Below are positions 45,262 through 53,785 of a DNA stretch of 64,000 nt, one piece after another. The notes under the pieces are model-generated. The model worked only from the letters and a program-made list of their open reading frames with translations, had not been told where the DNA came from and did not search any database. The stretch covers positions 1 to 64,000 of the forward strand of contig CAMDOF010000023.1 in assembly GCA_945903465.1 (NCBI GenBank). The letters run 5' to 3'. The stretch is from Opitutus sp. GAS368. Its GTDB lineage: Bacteria > Verrucomicrobiota > Verrucomicrobiia > Opitutales > Opitutaceae. How positions within the stretch are numbered: position 1 is the stretch's first letter; the number at the start of each line of letters is the position of its first letter. A program made the translations under genes and the position numbers.

Positions 45262-45629
45262 ATGAGATCATCCGCAAACTTTTCAGGGCAACCGCGATGC
45301 CCTGCTCAGCAAGGCCCGGGCATCACTTCGCTCTCAGAAATAACCACCCCACCCTCCGCACGACCCGCCCAAATCAGTTCAGACCTCCGCCCACGCTTTC
45401 ACCAGCAGCCCGCCGCCCCTCACCTTCTTCTAGCATTTTTTATAAGAAGTAAGGTTGAAAACCGGAATTAACCGTCGCCCACGCTCGCCTCTCCGAGAAA
45501 AATAATTTCCTCAACAGTCATTTTCGCGGGGCCGTTTTTCAGCGATACCCGCGCCCAATAAAATCACCGGGTATTTATACCTATATTTTTGCTTTGCGCA
45601 TCTCCGCCAAATGATTGGCTTATGAACCT
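45262..45629. other. Intergenic region upstream of the HPt gene
   Basis: About 370 bp without a supported gene. The last 120 bp are relatively A/T-rich (GTATTTATACCTATATTTTTG near 45570-45590), a reasonable place for the HPt promoter. No operator or RNA fold was recognised. Confidence 0.5.
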
Positions 45630-45968
45630 ATGCCGAGTTCCCCCCCGCCCAACGATGCGATTGCCGATCTCGCCAATGTACTCGGTGACGATAATGTCCG
45701 CACGTTAGTCAGCACCTTCTTGCGCGACTTTCCTGCCTCCTTCAAAGCACTCAGCGAAGGTGATCGTAAAAATCAGCATCGCATAGCCCATAGTTTAAAG
45801 AGCACCTTCCGGCTCATGGGGGCCTACACACTCTCCGAGCGGATGACCGAGTTGGAAGATCGGTTGGCCCCTGAAACCGGTCCGGGCATCGCACCCGCAG
45901 AGCTCGTCGCCATTAAAAACGAGTTCGCTCTTGTAGAAATCAGCTTGCGCACATTCGCGGAAGCGTGA
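45630..45968 (+). CDS. Free-standing HPt domain phosphotransfer protein
   Basis: 112 residues, essentially one HPt helical bundle. The phosphorylatable His is in RIAHSLKSTFRLMGAYTLSE (His54, matching HSLKSxxxxxGA). Flanking helices IADLANVLGDDNVRTLVSTF and ERMTELEDRLAPE fit the fold. HPt proteins move phosphate from a hybrid-kinase receiver to a response-regulator receiver. The hybrid kinase at 34770-36833 lacks an HPt, and a LuxR-type regulator ends 49 bp away on the other strand, so this protein could link the two. The frame opens at a TTG at 45615, but the ATG at 45630 is preferred. Confidence 0.9.
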   Translation: MPSSPPPNDAIADLANVLGDDNVRTLVSTFLRDFPASFKALSEGDRKNQHRIAHSLKSTFRLMGAYTLSERMTELEDRLAPETGPGIAPAELVAIKNEFALVEISLRTFAEA

Positions 45969-46017
45969 CGTCGTCGCCCGTCTTTCGGACGTTCCAGCGC
46001 GAGTCGCGGAAACTTTC

Positions 46018-46821
46018 TCAAGAGACCGGTATGATCCGGCTCGAGACGACCCGCTCAGGGCACCGCACCTCAGTGCCCCCATTTCGGCGGCCGCCGGCAT
46101 CAGCCGAGCCGACCGCCAGATCCTCACCTCCCGCCAACTTCACCTCGGCCCGGGAATCTTCTAACAAACCAACTCGTATGCACCAACGCGTGAGGCTCGC
46201 AACCTCACGAAACCCCGTTTTCAACCTAATGTTCGAACGATGTTTTTCGACGGTGCGCACACTCAAGTTTAGATACTGGGCGATCTCCTTAGACATCCTC
46301 CCCGCCGCCACAAATCTCGCGACTTCTCGCTCGCGCAACGAGAGCTGCCCCTTCCCTGCCTTTTCTGGTTTCTCCAGCGGCATCACTTTGACGCCACGCT
46401 CCGATGGCTGAATGGCAAAAAACAGCCCGCCGGCCCGTACCGACTCTACCGCTCCGATCAAATGCTCGATGGGTGAGCACTTGTCCACGTAACCCTGAAC
46501 CCCCAGCGTCATCAATTCCGATGCCTGGCGGGCGTTCGGATACGCCGTGATCATGAGAATTTTTAAACGGGGCAATTCTCGAACTAATAACCTCACAATC
46601 TCCATGCCATGAAGGTCGGGCAGCTTATTATCGATCACCAAAAAATCGGGCCTCTCCCGGCGACAAAAATCCAAACCTGACTGCCCGAGTCCAAACGATC
46701 CGACGACTTCAAGGCCCGCCAAACGCCGCAAAACTACGAGCAGTAACTCACGAAACATCGCTTCGTCTTCAATTAAGACGACGCGATGGGTGCTGGATAG
46801 TTTGCTGCTTATTTCAATCAC
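46018..46821 (-). CDS. NarL/LuxR-type response regulator
   Basis: 267 residues. Receiver (11-130: RVVLIEDEAMFRELLLVVLR; phosphoacceptor Asp64 in DFLVIDNKLPDLHGMEIVR; Lys in GYVDKCSP). LuxR helix-turn-helix (about 155-220: LSLREREVARFVAAGRMSKE and IAQYLNLSVRTVEKHRSNIR). A tail of about 45 residues is Glu/Ala/Gly-rich and without known motif. It likely activates or represses transcription when phosphorylated. It is convergent with the HPt gene (49-bp gap) and about 1.6 kb beyond the Wsp operon start. Confidence 0.9.
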   Translation of the reverse strand: MIEISSKLSSTHRVVLIEDEAMFRELLLVVLRRLAGLEVVGSFGLGQSGLDFCRRERPDFLVIDNKLPDLHGMEIVRLLVRELPRLKILMITAYPNARQASELMTLGVQGYVDKCSPIEHLIGAVESVRAGGLFFAIQPSERGVKVMPLEKPEKAGKGQLSLREREVARFVAAGRMSKEIAQYLNLSVRTVEKHRSNIRLKTGFREVASLTRWCIRVGLLEDSRAEVKLAGGEDLAVGSADAGGRRNGGTEVRCPERVVSSRIIPVS

Positions 46822-47380
46822 TCGGGGTAGGATAGTTCAAAACACAGAAGCGCTGCTTTCGCACGGAAAAAGATATCAACGACCGGTCATTTTAGGCCTC
46901 TCCGTATTCTCTCAATGAAGACCCGCGGTTCAAGAAGAGGCGTACGCGGCCGGCGCCCCTGGCCCTCCCGCGAGGCGTCCACTCGCCCCCTCATCGCGCT
47001 TAGTGCCCGCGCGCGGCACCGGCCCCGATCTTTTTCCCAACTGGGAGCAACCTTCCATGCTCACCGCCGAGTCCGAGCGTCACGTTATCCCCTGTATCTT
47101 TGCCCGTGCCGATCGCACCGGACGCTGGGCGCAAAGAAACACCTCGCGGATTCCCGACTCCTTCGCGAGGTAACGCGCGTCGGAAACCCACTTGCCTAGG
47201 TTACAGTTACCAACTGAAACAACGAGGCACCTTTTTTTAACGCTCAGGATTCCGCCCTTCCTTCACCGCGTTTATCGTCTGCAACCGCCTGCTACTAAAA
47301 CATCACCTAGGTATCTCCTCGTTCAGCAGCGTTCGCTCCCCCTCACGCTCACGAGCTTTGCTCCGATGCGCGCATCTTTT
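46822..47380. other. Intergenic region, nothing recognised
   Basis: About 560 bp. An open frame at 46915-47199 gives an Arg-rich translation with no leader or domain and is judged non-coding. A/T-rich spots occur near 46850 and 47220. Confidence 0.45.
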
Positions 47381-47965
47381 TTACGGGGCAAGCGCCGTGC
47401 TGGCCCGCTTCGCGGCCTGCAACCATTTGCGCAACGCCCGAAAATCTTCCGGTAAAAAGATTGTCCCGTGATCTCTTAACTCCCCGCGATCCGCCAACCA
47501 CGACTCCTGCAAAAACTCCTCATGCCGCTCCGGCGAGAGCGCGACCCAGTAAGGACAATCCACACAGTGGCTCCCGCTCACCCGCGCACGCACGCGTGTC
47601 AATTCTTGCCGCCGGCACCCTCCCGCTACCGCCAACGCACGAAATGAATCCCGACAAACCCTAAACTCAGGGTAAAAACACGCCTTGATCAATTGGGTCA
47701 CACCCAACGCCAACTCTTTATCAGCCGATTCGGCCAACACCCGCGCCGCGAGCACCGCGCAAGCCTCCTCCGGCATCCCGCCGGGTGTCCCGAGCTCCCC
47801 CGCCAAAAGTGGTGGCGGCAAGCCCCGCTCCAAAACCAAGGCCCACAACCGTGCCGACAAAGGGACCAGCACCGCGGGGTGAGGCTCCCGTCCCCCATTC
47901 TGCAGGACAAAACGCCGCAACACCGCTGACACCAATTCAGAAAATATTTCCGCCCCAGCAATCAT
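47381..47965 (-). CDS. Hypothetical protein, unknown function
   Basis: About 194 residues from the ATG at 47965; the frame is open to 48124, which would add 53 residues containing a possible membrane stretch (WMVGAIGRLLVWIGQ), so the start is uncertain. The sequence is helix-rich (AEIFSELVSAVLRRFVLQNG, ELALGVTQLIKACFYPEFRV). It has a cluster of conserved-looking residues, CRRQELTRVRARVSGSHCVD followed by CPYWVALSPE. The Cys pair (SHCVDC) could bind a metal. No family recognised. It stands alone between the response regulator and the PSD1 gene. Confidence 0.55.
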   Translation of the reverse strand: MIAGAEIFSELVSAVLRRFVLQNGGREPHPAVLVPLSARLWALVLERGLPPPLLAGELGTPGGMPEEACAVLAARVLAESADKELALGVTQLIKACFYPEFRVCRDSFRALAVAGGCRRQELTRVRARVSGSHCVDCPYWVALSPERHEEFLQESWLADRGELRDHGTIFLPEDFRALRKWLQAAKRASTALAP

Positions 47966-48240
47966 CCCAATCAGCCCAGTCCATTCTCTTGGTATGTCAA
48001 CGCACTCGGTTCTTCGCTCCTGACCGATCCAAACGAGCAGCCGCCCAATGGCGCCAACCATCCAACCCCAAGTAAAGAAGGCGGGCCCGATAAAATGAAA
48101 CCGCGTACTCCGCACCGGGCGCACGCCCCTCCTTCGATTGCCGGGCCATCCCTCAAAATCTGCCCTCTTTTAAAGCGAGATTTCGATCGCAAGATGTCTG
48201 TTTACAACGGGCGCGCTTAAGCGGACTATGCCCGCGCCCC

Positions 48241-51200
48241 ATGACCCTTTTAAAGATTGTCCGCTCTGATCGCGCCGACCTGAGCCCACCGCGCGATCGT
48301 TTTCCCACACCGCGATCTTTTCGCGCCGCCCGTGGTGCGGCCCTGCTCCTGCTCGTCGCCACCTCAACGGTAAAAGCGACACCAGCGCCTTCTGCCGACG
48401 GCTTGGACCTGTTCGAGAAAAAAATTCAACCTCTGCTCGTCGAGGCCTGCTACAAGTGCCACAGCCACGATGCCGATAAAATTAAAGGCGGCCTCGTCCT
48501 GGACTCACACGAGGCTTCCCTGAAAGGGGGCGACTCCGGCCCCGCGTTGGTACCCGGTCAACCCGACGAGAGCCTCCTCATCACGGCCATCCGCTACAAC
48601 GATCCCGATCTGCAAATGCCGCCGAAAGGGAAAAAACTCTCCGATGAGCAGATCGCTCTCCTCACGGAGTGGGTAAAAATCGGCGCGCCTCGGCCGGCCG
48701 CCGTTGCGAGCGAGCAACGGTCTCGCCGGCGCGGTACCGCCGATGACAAAAGCTGGTGGTCGTTTCAACCGGTCGCGCCCACCACCATCCCCGCGGCAAA
48801 AAACCCCACCGCACCGACTCACCCCATCGACCGATTTATTCTCGCCCGGCTCGAGGCGGCCGGCTTAGCCCCCTCACCGGAGGCCGAACGCCGCACACTC
48901 CTTCGCCGCGTTTACTTTGACGTCATTGGCCTCCCTCCGTCCGCCGAGGATATTCAACGCTTCGTCGCCGACCGAGCACCTGACGCCTTCGAAAAAGTGG
49001 TCGACACGCTCCTCCGCCATCCGGGCTACGGCGAAAAATGGGGTCGCCATTGGCTCGATCTCGTGCGGTTCGCGGAGTCCGACGGTTTCAAGCTCGATGA
49101 ATTTCGCCCGACCGCGTGGCGTTATCGCGATTATGTAATTCGCAGTTTCAACGAGGACAAGCCCTACAACCGTTTCTTGATGGAGCAGATCGCCGCCGAC
49201 GAACTTTGGCCAGAAAACCCCGACGCCGTGGTGGCGACCGGGTACTTGCGGCAGACGATTTATGAGTACAACCAGCGAGACGTTGCCACGCAATGGGCCG
49301 GGCTCATCAACGACATCACAGACGTCACTAGCGACGTATTCCTCGGGCTCGGGATGCAATGCGCCCGCTGCCACGATCACAAATTTGACCCGATTTCGCA
49401 GAAGGATTATTTCCGGCTCCGCGCGTTTTTTGCCCCATTGTCACAACGCGACGACATTCCCCTGACGACGCCACCGAAGCTCGCGGAGTATCGCGAGAAG
49501 CTCACCCGGTGGAAGGAAATGACCGCTGAGATCCGCGAGCAAATTGCTGAGTTGGAAGGCCCCGTCCGCGCAAGTACCGCCAAGGGGGTAATTGAAAAAT
49601 TCCCCAAAGATATTCAGATGATCATGAGTAAATCGCCCGCGGAGCGCACGCCCCTCGAGCAGCAGATTAACGATCTCGCCTACAACCAAGTTACCTACGA
49701 ACTCAAGCGCTTGGATGGTAAATTTAAGGGCGCGAAGAAGGAACAACTGGATACCCTGCACAAAGCGTTGGCCAAGTTTGCCGAGTTCAAGCCTGCCGAG
49801 CCACCGACGACCCAACTTGTTTCGGACATCGGACCTGTCGCCCCACTCAACGCGATCCCCAAGCGCGGCCTCGGCGAAGACATCGCGCCGGGATTTCTGT
49901 CGTTAATCGATCCCGCACCCGCCGCCATCGTGCCGATTTTTGCATCACCTGCGACCACGGGGCGCCGCGCCGCTCTCGCGCAATGGCTCGGCCGCGCGGA
50001 TAATCGCTTCACTTCTCGAGTCATGGTCAACCGGATCTGGCAGCGGGTTTTTGGCCAAGGGATCGTCGCGACTCCCAGTGACTTCGGCCATCTCGGCGAA
50101 AAACCCACGCACCCAGAATTACTCGAATGGCTCGCAAGCTACTTCGTCGAGCATGATTGGAGTGTGAAGAGCGTGCATCGGCTGCTGCTCACCTCGGCCG
50201 CCTATCGACAGTCGGCCCTGACCCCGCCCTCCGCCCTCGCACAGAACACCGACCCGGAGAACCGTCTACTCTGGCGTATGAATCAGCGGCGCCTAGAAGC
50301 GGAACAAATTCGCGATGCGATGCTCATGGCGAGCGGTGAACTCGATCCCGCCCAAGGAGGGCCGAGCGTCGATCCGTCAAAACCGCGGCGCACGATTTAC
50401 ACCAAGTGGCTGCGCAACAGTCGCGACGCTCTCCTCGAGGTGTTCGACCCGCCGGATGCCTACACCAGCACGGCGCAGCGGAACGTAACGACGACGCCCT
50501 CGCAGGCGTTACTGCTCATCAACGGCCACTACACGCTGCAACGCGCTCAGGTCCTCGCCACTCGCGTCAACCCAGCCGGAGCCCATGACCAAGCGGGCGC
50601 GCTGAAGGCCGCGTACCGCTTCACACTCGGCCGCGAGCCCTCGGCGCTCGAGCAAACGAACGGGACCGCCTTCCTGCAGGCGCAATCAGGCCGGATCGCG
50701 GCCGCAAAAGGGAAAGAGGCTGCCGCCGCGATGGAACTGATGCCGCGCCGCAACGGCAGCCGTGCCGCGCTGCTCAAACCCGCCGGCCTGCAAACCCGTC
50801 TCCTCGTCCCTGATAACCCGCTCATGCCGAGTTATGATTTCACGATCGAGGCCTACATCGTCCTAAACTCCGTCGATGAGGGCGCAACCATGCGAACCCT
50901 CCTCTCTCGCTGGGATGGCCGCAAAGATCAACCCGGCTGGTCACTCGGAGTCACTGGCCTCAAGGCAACGGGCAAACCTCAAAGCCTTTCCCTCGAACTC
51001 ATCGGCGACCCCGCAGAGGACGGCAACGGCGGCTACGACGTAATCTCCTCGGGCCTGCGGGTTGAGTTGGACACGCCCTACTACCTCGCGGTTTCGCTCC
51101 GCATCGGCGACACCAGTGAAACCGGCCTCACTTTTTTCCTCAAGGAACTCACCGCAGGAGCTCCTCTCGTGACCGCGCGCATGGCGCATAAAGTAACCGC

Positions 51201-51525
51201 GAACCATCAGTCAAATCTGCCTTTGATCATCGGCGCCCGTGAGCCCGACAAGGCTGTCGTGTGGGATGGATTAGTGGACGATATTCGCCTCTCGAAAGCC
51301 GCTCTCAAACCCGATCAACTGCTCGTAAATCGTGAGGGCACTAATGAAGATACGGTCGGTTACTGGCTATTCGAGGATCCTAATTTCTTCAAAGATAACT
51401 CCCCGCACGGGCATAGCATTCGCTCCGATATTGCACCGACCAGCCCGCTCACCGCCCAGGCCGCCGCGTTGACCGACTTCTGCCACCTGCTGTTTAACAC
51501 CAACGAGTTTCTCTATCTCGACTGA
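48241..51525 (+). CDS. PSD1-type cytochrome c with DUF1549, DUF1553 and LamG-like domain
   Basis: 1094 residues. A leader (FRAARGAALLLLVATSTVKA) is followed by a planctomycete-type cytochrome c domain with a haem-binding CxxCH (VEACYKCHSHDADKIKGGLV). DUF1549 follows (HPIDRFILARLEAAGLAPSP and LLRRVYFDVIGLPPS) and contains a second CxxCH (QCARCHDHKFDPIS). DUF1553 comes next (RAALAQWLGRADNRFTSRVM and NRIWQRVFGQGIVATPSDFG). A LamG/concanavalin-A-like part is inserted at the C-terminal end (PSYDFTIEAYIVLNSVDEGA). In Planctomycetes and Verrucomicrobia such genes are paired with DUF1501 genes and often sit in polysaccharide gene sets. The molecular role is unproved. It lies 24 nt upstream of the DUF1501 gene. 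Confidence 0.9.
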   Translation: MTLLKIVRSDRADLSPPRDRFPTPRSFRAARGAALLLLVATSTVKATPAPSADGLDLFEKKIQPLLVEACYKCHSHDADKIKGGLVLDSHEASLKGGDSGPALVPGQPDESLLITAIRYNDPDLQMPPKGKKLSDEQIALLTEWVKIGAPRPAAVASEQRSRRRGTADDKSWWSFQPVAPTTIPAAKNPTAPTHPIDRFILARLEAAGLAPSPEAERRTLLRRVYFDVIGLPPSAEDIQRFVADRAPDAFEKVVDTLLRHPGYGEKWGRHWLDLVRFAESDGFKLDEFRPTAWRYRDYVIRSFNEDKPYNRFLMEQIAADELWPENPDAVVATGYLRQTIYEYNQRDVATQWAGLINDITDVTSDVFLGLGMQCARCHDHKFDPISQKDYFRLRAFFAPLSQRDDIPLTTPPKLAEYREKLTRWKEMTAEIREQIAELEGPVRASTAKGVIEKFPKDIQMIMSKSPAERTPLEQQINDLAYNQVTYELKRLDGKFKGAKKEQLDTLHKALAKFAEFKPAEPPTTQLVSDIGPVAPLNAIPKRGLGEDIAPGFLSLIDPAPAAIVPIFASPATTGRRAALAQWLGRADNRFTSRVMVNRIWQRVFGQGIVATPSDFGHLGEKPTHPELLEWLASYFVEHDWSVKSVHRLLLTSAAYRQSALTPPSALAQNTDPENRLLWRMNQRRLEAEQIRDAMLMASGELDPAQGGPSVDPSKPRRTIYTKWLRNSRDALLEVFDPPDAYTSTAQRNVTTTPSQALLLINGHYTLQRAQVLATRVNPAGAHDQAGALKAAYRFTLGREPSALEQTNGTAFLQAQSGRIAAAKGKEAAAAMELMPRRNGSRAALLKPAGLQTRLLVPDNPLMPSYDFTIEAYIVLNSVDEGATMRTLLSRWDGRKDQPGWSLGVTGLKATGKPQSLSLELIGDPAEDGNGGYDVISSGLRVELDTPYYLAVSLRIGDTSETGLTFFLKELTAGAPLVTARMAHKVTANHQSNLPLIIGAREPDKAVVWDGLVDDIRLSKAALKPDQLLVNREGTNEDTVGYWLFEDPNFFKDNSPHGHSIRSDIAPTSPLTAQAAALTDFCHLLFNTNEFLYLD

Positions 51526-51549
51526 TTGGCCCGCCGCGTCACCCTGCCC

Positions 51550-52992
51550 ATGAATCCCGGAAACCACGCCCGTCTGCCCCACTTCGAAACGCTCTCCAGC
51601 CGTCGTGATTTTCTCCTCCGCGGCGGGGCTGGGTTCGGCGCCCTCGCCCTCACTTACCTCCTCCAAGCCGAACGACTCCCCGCCGCGCCCGCCGCGCCCT
51701 CGTCCACCCGGCCCGCCCATTTTCCAGCAAAGGCCAAGAGCGTGATTTTTCTTTTTATGGAGGGTGGGCCGAGCCAGCTCGACACCTTCGATCCGAAACC
51801 GAAACTCCGCGAAATGGCCGGCCAGAAACTGCCGGAAAGTTTTCGTAAAAATCTCATCACGGCGATGGGCGAAGTCGAGTCGCCCCTCCTGCCCGATCGC
51901 CGCGTCTGGAAACAGCATGGTCAGAGCGGTATTTGGGTTTCCGACTGGTTGCCCCATATCGCGGAATGCGTGGACGATCTCGCGGTTATCCGCTCTTGCT
52001 GGGGCGACGGGTTAAATCACGCCAATGGCGTCGGACAGATGAACACCGGTTCGATCTTGGGCGGTCGCCCTTCCATCGGGAGCTGGGTCAATTACGGTCT
52101 CGGCACGGTTAATCAGAATCTGCCCGCCTATACCGTGTTGTGCGACAACAACAGTAATGTTATTGGCGGGCCGCGCAATTGGGGCGCGGGATTCATGCCG
52201 GCTTCTTACCAAGGGGTCCGCCTCGGAGCCGCCACCGAACCCTTTCCTAATTTGAATCCACCGCGCGGGATCAGTGCAGAGCAGCAGCGCGGCAAGTTGG
52301 ATTATCTTCAACAGATGAATCAGCAGCACGCCGCCGCTCACGCCGATAATTCTGAAATGGAAGCGCGGATCCGGAGCTACGAGCTCGCCTTCCGCATGCA
52401 AGCCGAGGCGCCAACCGCGGTGAACCTCAGCCAGGAATCTCTCGCGACCCGGGAACTCTACGGTATGGAGGAAAAGGATACGGCGGTCTTCGGCCGCAAT
52501 TGCCTTCTCGCCCGCCGCCTCGTCGAACGCGGTGTGCGCTTCGTCCAGCTTTACAGCGGTACCGGCAGCAAGTGGGACGCCCACAGTAAGATTGAACAGA
52601 ACCACAGCGCGCTCTGCCGCGCCACCGACAAACCGATCGCAGGGTTGCTGCGGGACTTAAAAGCCCGCGGGCTGCTCGATTCCACCTTGGTCATTTGGGG
52701 CGGGGAATTTGGCCGGACGCCGATGTCAGAAAAAGGTGACGGCCGCGACCACAACCCCACCGGATTTACGATGTGGATGGCTGGCGGCGGGGTAAAAGGG
52801 GGCCAAGTCATTGGCGAAACGGACGAGTTAGGCCTCCATGCCGTCAAGGACCGCCTGCACATCCACGATCTCCATGCCACCATTCTCCACCTCATGGGGC
52901 TCGATCATACTCAGCTCATCTACCGGCACCAAGGACGGCCCGAGCGCCTCACGCTCAACGAGGGCGAGCCTTGTACCAAGATCGCTGGTTGA
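51550..52992 (+). CDS. DUF1501 domain protein with Tat leader
   Basis: About 480 residues from the ATG at 51550 (MNPGNHARLPHFETLSSRRD). The Tat-like leader has the twin Arg in SSRRDFLLRGGAGFGALALT. DUF1501 motifs follow: KSVIFLFMEGGPSQLDTFDP, VWVSDWLPHIAE-like IWVSDWLPHIAECVDDLAVI, SIGSWVNYGLGTVN, VQLYSGTGSKWDAH and LVIWGGEFGRTPMSE. The fold is alkaline-phosphatase/sulfatase-like, with the metal-site-like GGPSQLDTF and GGEFGRTP. It is paired with the cytochrome/DUF1553 gene, 24 nt away; an enzyme-electron acceptor partnership is a guess. Confidence 0.9.
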   Translation: MNPGNHARLPHFETLSSRRDFLLRGGAGFGALALTYLLQAERLPAAPAAPSSTRPAHFPAKAKSVIFLFMEGGPSQLDTFDPKPKLREMAGQKLPESFRKNLITAMGEVESPLLPDRRVWKQHGQSGIWVSDWLPHIAECVDDLAVIRSCWGDGLNHANGVGQMNTGSILGGRPSIGSWVNYGLGTVNQNLPAYTVLCDNNSNVIGGPRNWGAGFMPASYQGVRLGAATEPFPNLNPPRGISAEQQRGKLDYLQQMNQQHAAAHADNSEMEARIRSYELAFRMQAEAPTAVNLSQESLATRELYGMEEKDTAVFGRNCLLARRLVERGVRFVQLYSGTGSKWDAHSKIEQNHSALCRATDKPIAGLLRDLKARGLLDSTLVIWGGEFGRTPMSEKGDGRDHNPTGFTMWMAGGGVKGGQVIGETDELGLHAVKDRLHIHDLHATILHLMGLDHTQLIYRHQGRPERLTLNEGEPCTKIAG

Positions 52993-53785
52993 GCGGATTT
53001 CAGTCTGCTCACTTTCGTAAAACCGCCTCGGGACGAGATCTCGAAAACGCTATGGCCCGTTTTCCCGGAGTCGCCGGATCGCTTCTAGAACTTGCTCCGC
53101 CAGAGTGCGCCGGCGGCCCGGCGCTCGCGCCTCGGCCTTCATGCCCACGCAACGTGAACGCAGAAAGCCGCCCCAACCCGGGAGCAAATACCAAAGGCCC
53201 TGAAAGCTTGGACTTCTCCGCCGCCGCGAGCGCCCGCGAGGGGCGATCCGTCGACCCGCTGGTCCGTGGGTAACCGGCTACGCCAAGCCCGAAAATTATC
53301 GGCGAAAGATTTAATCAGACGAAGCCCTCTAGGCGGTGAAAGAACGCGCAGCCCGATATCGGGCCCGCACGCCCGGAATGGCGCTCAACGGAATTGACCC
53401 ACGGCTACTCACATTAAGTGAGCGCCATCGACCGACAGCGGAAGCCCGTTAGGTTCAATACCATGGTCCCAGCGCGTCAAAGGGACACCGGGGAAAAGAT
53501 CAGAAAGCCCATCCTTTTTACCTCGAGGCAACATCTTGCCGTGAGCACGCGAAGACGGACCCATTCCTTGGAAAATTGGCCAGGATGACGAGCGGCGAGG
53601 TCAAGCGAGCATCAGGTGCCGTTCAGGCGACATCGTGCCGTCGTTTGTGAAAGTCGCGCGGAGGAATGGTGAAATTCTCGTGACGGCTGCCTCACCCGTT
53701 GACCACCACCAAAGACCCCAGAGTGATGCCGAGCTGACAAGCTCGGTCGACCAACCGCGCCCTCGAAAAACAAACCATCCAACAA
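52993..53785. other. Intergenic region upstream of TonB receptor
   Basis: About 790 bp; no gene is supported. A perfect 14-bp palindrome GCCCGATATCGGGC lies at 53351-53364. The segment next to the receptor should contain its promoter. No known riboswitch class was recognised by eye. Confidence 0.5.

Noticed and set aside
46915-47199. 94-codon + strand frame near the response regulator
   Set aside because: Arg-rich, no domain, no plausible ribosome-binding site.
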